Assembly: GCA_032622095.1 (NCBI GenBank)
Contig: CP136066.1
Span: 189,072,716-189,136,715 of the forward strand
From: Siphonodentalium dalli
Taxonomy: Eukaryota > Mollusca > Scaphopoda > Gadilida > Siphonodentaliidae
Direction of reading: 5' to 3'
DNA length: 64,000 nucleotides
Below are positions 59,113-64,000 of this stretch, piece by piece; positions within the stretch are counted from its first letter, which is position 1; every line of letters starts with the position of its first letter. A program made the position numbers and the translations under genes. The notes beneath the pieces are model-generated. The model made no database searches. It saw nothing but the letters and a program-made list of their open reading frames with translations, and was not told the DNA's origin.

Positions 59113-59364
59113 CAAGCCTTGATAGTGAGCCTGTCATTTGCAGAATGAGGTCCCCAGAGGGTGAATTTAGTGATGCTATCCCGCACAGCGGGCTAGCATC
59201 ACCAAATTCACCCTCTGGGAACCTCATTCTGCTAAGGCCTAAGCAGAATGAGGTCCCCAGAGGGTGACTTTAGTTATGCTAGCTCGCTGTGCGGGGTAGC
59301 ATAACTAAATTCACCCTCTGGGGACCTCATTCTACAAATGACAGACACACTATTTCAAGGCTTG
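59113..59364. mobile_element. Family B MITE, short form
   Basis: Perfect 8 bp duplication TTCAGCAG at 59105-59112 and 59365-59372. Confidence 0.95.
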
Positions 59365-59438
59365 TTCAGCAGTGAAGAGGTTAATATTTCATTTATACAT
59401 AAGTACAATTGAGCAAACAATCAGAACATACATATATA

Positions 59439-59652
59439 CAGTAATGCCCTAATTAATCGACTCCATAACCACAGCAGAATTATGGGTAACTTTTCAGGAT
59501 TTAGTCGGAAATATGGCTTGTTGCCATTCATCGGAAAGCTCTCGCCGAGAGCTTTCCGATGAATGGCAACAAGCCATATTTCCAACTAAATCCTGAAAAG
59601 TTACCCATAATTCTTGCTGTGGTTATGGAGTCGATTACTTAGGGCATTACTG
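59439..59652. mobile_element. Family A MITE, complete
   Basis: A near-consensus copy with intact TA-flanked ends. Confidence 0.92.
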
Positions 59653-59673
59653 TAGTTTTCTGAGATCACTCAT

Positions 59674-59935
59674 TTAATCATTTCATGACGTGAGCTGCAG
59701 TGGTGCAGCATTCAAGATCCTGTGCCAGTGCATTCTCTTATATATGAGTTTCCTATAGGGAGCCTCGCATATATAAGAGAATACACTGGTTTAGAATGTG
59801 AAGATAAATATTGTTAGGCCAATGTATTCTTTTATATATGAGAGGCTCCCTATGGGAGACTCGCATGTTTTAAGGGAATGCATTGGCACAGGGATTTCAC
59901 ATAATTTAAGGAAGCTGCAGTCATGGAAGGGTTAA
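59674..59935. mobile_element. C2 MITE
   Basis: Complete, with left TTAATCATTTCATGACG and right GGAAGGGTTAA. Confidence 0.88.
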
Positions 59936-60297
59936 TCAATAAAAATGGTCTTTAAGGTCTCATAAAAGACATACAGTGTGATGTGTTTAATCCAAATGAA
60001 TACACGGCGATGCCTACTTTAGAAGACATACGGAGCAATGAGTTTCTGCAGAAAGAATGTGTCACAAGCGCTTTTTCAACTGTATTACTGAATTAGCTCA
60101 CTATTCTAATTTGGCACAACTTGTGTGTGTTGATTATTAGGTGATATTGTTTTTTTTGCAATGATGATTAAGATACAAAGACAGAACATAATGTGCATCT
60201 TAACCCTTTCTATATGAAATGGATTCTCCAATTCAGTTTAAATTAAATTAAACATTAGAACAGTATATTATTCATTTGAAGGGGTGTTCAAAAGCAA

Positions 60298-60666
60298 TCT
60301 GGGGACAAGTTGTAGATTCTATTTATTACATGATCAACAAATTGGATGCGAAACTAACATCGGCTTCTATAAAGCATGCGATGATGTTTCACGCAACTAT
60401 GCATTGTTTGCCCGCGTAAAGTAATAGTCCCAGATAAATAAAGACTCTTTGGCGTATTTAATGGCATATATTTAATGACATAACTTTTCAAACTATTCAT
60501 TCATCATAGTTTGTTGGAAAAATATTGGAAGCCATAGTATTTTGAGATAATGAATGTAAACAGACGATACACCGGAAGTCAAAGGTCACCTGGCACTATT
60601 TCCTGTTACTAAAAATTTATAGAATGGGGCTATTGAATGGAATAAGGGTAGGATCATATAATAAAT
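60298..60666. repeat. Dispersed repeat L2
   Basis: Matches L1 from CTGGGGACRAGTTGTAGATT to GGATCATRTAATAAA but lacks the hairpin and has several deletions. Confidence 0.8.
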
Positions 60667-60892
60667 ATATTTATTGCACAGCTTGAGCTGACAATGACAT
60701 AGGAATACTCTCCGAGCTGGAGCCCGATATGTTAAAAAGAAATGCATGTATTCTGAAGAGATTATGTTAACTAGAAATATTAAAGTGCCTCAAGGTGTTT
60801 GCGGTGGGTACAGATGAAAAATCACACAATGTTTGTTAAACCATTACTATCAAGAACATCAATAAATAGAAACATGAAAAAACAATCTGTTC

Positions 60893-61107
60893 TTAACCCT
60901 TTCAGTGCCAAGTCCGATTTTTGTATCAACCCATATTTCCTTGATCAATTTTCAAATTTATTGATTATAATAATGTGATACATTGATGGAAAGAGCTCTT
61001 AGAGCTCTTTCCATCAATGTATCAAATTATTATAATCAATAAATTTGAAAAATGATCAAAGAAATATGGGTTGATACAAAAATCGGACTTGGCACTGAAT
61101 GGGTTAA
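60893..61107. mobile_element. C4 MITE, complete palindrome
   Basis: A 215 bp near-perfect palindrome centred on AGAGCTCTTAGAGCTCTTTCC, with TTAA at both ends. Confidence 0.9.
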
Positions 61108-61269
61108 TGTCATTATAAATAATCCTCCAGTGACGAGATTCCACAAGTTGAAGGCATAGTTTGTAAGTGTTATGATTTTCACAAATAAAGATCTAAAATA
61201 CAATTTTTTGAAGCCGTCATTTTGTAAAAGTAAAAAGTACACTGTATTATCTAGCTTAGGAATCCAACT

Positions 61270-61634
61270 AGGGTCTACACTCTGTCTGCTATCTGAAATC
61301 ATGACTCTCTGTGAAAAATTAATAAAACATTTTTAATTGCATATTTTAAATTTGGCAGCCATTTGCAGTACTATTTTGTTTTTTGGAGGAAAAATCGCCA
61401 TATAAAACATGATGCCTAAAAAGATTTATCAGTATTGAGTGTTTCTGTCAGCCAGATTATTGCAAACCTTGTTGAATATTATTTATGTCATTTTATGTTG
61501 TTCTGGTCCTTCATACAACAAAAAAATAGTTCTGCAAATGGCTGCCAAAAAACTAAATATGCTATGAAAAATGTTTGATTTAATTTCTCGCAGACATTAA
61601 TGATTTCAGATAGCCGACAGAATGTAGACCCTTT
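61270..61634. mobile_element. Foldback element with AGGGTCTACA ends
   Basis: AGGGTCTACACTCTGTCTGC and its inverse bound about 110 bp arms that include TTTGGCAGCCATTTGCAG. Confidence 0.8.
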
Positions 61635-61646
61635 GGGTGATATACA

Positions 61647-61806
61647 CACAGAATGACACGAGTGGGTGTGTTAATGGGCTTGTTGATACGGCATGAGTTT
61701 CAGTACAGAAGGATAGAATAAGAGGCGCCACCTAGAGTTCTGTCCTTCCAAAATGGCGCAAGTGCCGTATCAACAAACCCATTAACACATGTATGCCATT
61801 CTGTGT
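61647..61806. mobile_element. Foldback element with ACACAGAATG ends
   Basis: Arms CACACAGAATG and TGTGTTAATGGGCTTG...GATACGGCA are inverted around a loop of about 60 bp. Confidence 0.8.
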
Positions 61807-62177
61807 TTATTACATGCCACCGTCCTAGAATCCGTGAATTAAAAAAAAAGACTTACAAGGTTTATTCAGGCACATACAGGGCTTGTTTTGTCATGCGTAA
61901 TTATGCTTTAATGTTACAGTTCCGGTCTCATGGTTGAGGCGAATGTCATTTACATTTTGTGACATCAATATGACGTATATGACACAAATGGGGCATACAG
62001 ATTTGTATTTAAGACACAGCAAGAACACTGTAATTCTAAGAACAAGCCTGCAATAAACACTAATATGGTGACACTGTCATGTTGATATAGATTATTTGAT
62101 CGATGGAATTTCCATAACTTGCTAACAAAATGCCTTGATGGGCCATGATGGCCCATAAGATAATAATGTGTGTCATT

Positions 62178-62556
62178 CAAGCCTGGATATAGTGTGTCTG
62201 AAATTTTCAGAATGAAGTCACCAGCGGCCTAACATCACCAAATTCAACATCTGGGAACATCATTCTGCTTAGGTCTCAAATGCTATGGGAGCCTAGGATC
62301 AGAATGAAATTCTCCAGCTGAACTTGATGATGTTCACCCATTATTCACCTCAGTTATGCAATCAATCAATCAATCTGCAAATTAGGGGATATAAAAACTG
62401 AACAGAAGGTGAAAAGTATCTGAAAACAATGTTAATTTGAGACTATTATACCTCCCAGAAGATGATGCACAGAAAGAGGTCCCCAGAGGGTGAATTTCGT
62501 GATTCACCCTCTGAGGACCTCATTTTGCGAATGTCAGACACACTATATCTAGGCTA
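62178..62556. mobile_element. Family B MITE, degraded long form
   Basis: Ends CAAGCCTGGATATAGTG and CTATATCTAGGCT are kept; the inner hairpins have large deletions. Confidence 0.8.
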
Positions 62557-62767
62557 ATAGAGTATTAAGAACTTTCAGAATGTACAATATAATAAACAAT
62601 ACTTCTTGACGTTCATTATACCAAAATAGTTGTCCTTGAGGAGAGGTGCTAGTGTTTTCCTACTCTCAGACCACTATTTTTTGTAGGGTCAACTACAGCT
62701 GATGGGGTCCTTGTTCTGAGCAGATTCGAAGTACGTAAGCTTTTCAGACCTGACACAAATGTATTTA

Positions 62768-62919
62768 CACCTAAATAATCGACTCCTTAACCACAGCAGA
62801 ATTAGTGAGAGCTTTCCCATGAATGGCAACAAGCCATATTTCTGACAATCCTGAAAAGTTACCCATAATTCTGCTGTGGTTAAGGAGTCGATTATTTAGG
62901 GCATTACTGTAGCTTTTCA
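62768..62919. mobile_element. Family A MITE, loop and left tip deleted
   Basis: It begins at CCTAAATAATCGACTCC without the outer CAGTAATG. The left arm joins the right arm at GCAGAATTAGTGAGAGC. Confidence 0.88.
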
Positions 62920-63224
62920 CCTATGATCACTTTCATCACGTAATATGCAGTGGATAACCACTAAAACGGCGTTTGCGACAAAATAGCGACATCCAGAAAG
63001 GATGCATCAAAATATATTTTTCCCCTGCATTTCCACGTAGCGACATTGATTCTAAACTTTTGTTGCACAAATCTCTTTAATTCTCTAGTTGGTTTTATTT
63101 TCGTCTCCTTAAGGTATGAAACAATAGTCTCGATCTATGCGAGAATATCAAATAGAAAAATCAGCGGAAAAAAGCTGACTACATTTGTGACTGATTTGAA
63201 AAGCTGACAAGGAATGTGATCGGA

Positions 63225-63473
63225 GCCGTATAATGCTGGTGCAGCATTAAAGACCCTGTGCCAGTGCATTCTCTTATATATGCGAGTCTCCCATAGTGAG
63301 CCTCCCACATATAAGTGAATGCACTGACTTACAAGTTCAAGGTAAATATAGTTAGCCCAATGTATTCTCTTTATATATAGGAGGCTCCCTATGGGAGACT
63401 CACATATATAAAAGAACGCATTGGCACAGGGTTTTCGCAACATATCAGGAAGCTATTCTCATGGAAAGGTTAA
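63225..63473. mobile_element. C2 MITE, left end eroded
   Basis: Both core hairpins are present and it ends CATGGAAAGGTTAA. Confidence 0.83.
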
Positions 63474-64000
63474 AGGTATGGATGGCATTCACGGTGGTTA
63501 TTGCTGTTAAAATAGTCACATCCATTATAAGTGCCATAAACAGAAGGAATATTAAAATATAGACAGACCTTGTTCTTATACCAATCATAAATATCTAAAA
63601 ACAAGTCAGAACAAGGGATTAAATGCTGGGGTCATTCATGCATGGATAATCTGGGCAAGTACACTGTTAGAGCGGGTTATGGGCGACCAAAATGTTAACC
63701 CATTTACTCCTGTGGTTTAACAAAGAGAGCTATATATCCATATAATTCAGTGTTCGGGCTTCCTTTGGTAGAAAAATACTATTTATGCGATATTTATGAT
63801 TGGTATAAGAACAAATTAAGTCTATATTTAATCTTCTTTCTGTTCATGGCAGTTTTAATGGGTGTAACTATTTTAACAGCATGCCCACCGCGAAGGCCAT
63901 CTGTGCCTTTAAGCAATGTCAAGTTTCAATAACAGGCACAACATGACTCTGTGGAACGTAAAACACATCAGGATTTCTATGTTTGTTCGATATATTTCGG
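63474..64000. other. No gene recognised
   Basis: AT-rich; a 60-codon plus-strand frame with a hydrophobic segment (63750-63932) matches nothing I recognise. Confidence 0.3.

Overview
The window looks like repeat-rich intergenic and intronic DNA from an animal nuclear genome, most likely a marine invertebrate. The evidence is GT-AG introns, polyadenylation signals, tRNA-derived SINEs, a dead non-LTR retrotransposon, and very many short foldback DNA transposons (MITEs). A mollusc or other lophotrochozoan is my guess from the style of the repeats; nothing here fixes the phylum. Only two candidate host loci are visible. One is a convincing coding exon for a C14orf119-like (DUF4508) protein at 52664-53047 (+). 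The other is a first-exon candidate for a GON7-like KEOPS subunit at 42786-43041 (-).

The most important object is an apparently intact autonomous Mutator-like element (MULE) at 44259-47740. Its four-exon gene (44758-47419, +) conceptually splices to 602 codons without a stop or frameshift. In order the protein carries a PHD-like C4HC3 finger, a FLYWCH finger and a MULE DDE core (D318, D385, E505). The terminal inverted repeats are arrays of a 12-13 bp motif, and the element is flanked by an 8 bp direct repeat, ACGAGATC.

Most of the remainder is MITEs, which I sort by ends and target duplications. Family A has TA-flanked ends CAGTAATGCCC (Tc1/mariner-like), with about 17 whole or partial copies. 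Family B has ends CAAGCCTTG and 8 bp target-site duplications, with about 20 copies in a short form near 250 bp and a long form near 430 bp. Family C is a TTAA-flanked superfamily (piggyBac-like, ends CCCTTT or CCCTTCC) whose subfamilies C1, C2 and C3 share one palindromic core but have different termini; C4 and C5 lack that core. Family D is a small hairpin that repeatedly hosts other insertions. Family F has CTGTTATGCCC ends and arrays of an AACTGCGGT motif. There are also two non-autonomous hAT-like elements with perfect 8 bp duplications (8476-9576, carrying a BED zinc-finger remnant, and 25646-27487) and a 405 bp element with a 9 bp duplication (42127-42531).

Layout: 1-8.2 kb holds families A, B, C, F and U; 8.4-9.6 kb hAT-like element 1; 9.6-24.9 kb dense nested MITEs and one SINE; 25.6-27.5 kb hAT-like element 2; 28-31.4 kb hairpins, a second SINE and a LINE 3' end; 31.4-38.3 kb dispersed repeats, a 16 bp minisatellite, a poly-G run, a 345 bp triplication and degenerate tandem repeats; 38.3-42.7 kb B, C and D nests and the 9 bp-TSD element; 42.8-43.0 kb the GON7-like exon; 44.2-48.2 kb the MULE and an 80 bp tandem repeat; 52.6-53.2 kb the C14orf119-like gene; 54-64 kb more C, A, B and R elements and a 172 bp tandem array. 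Apart from the MULE gene the elements are non-autonomous, so their movement would have depended on transposases encoded elsewhere.
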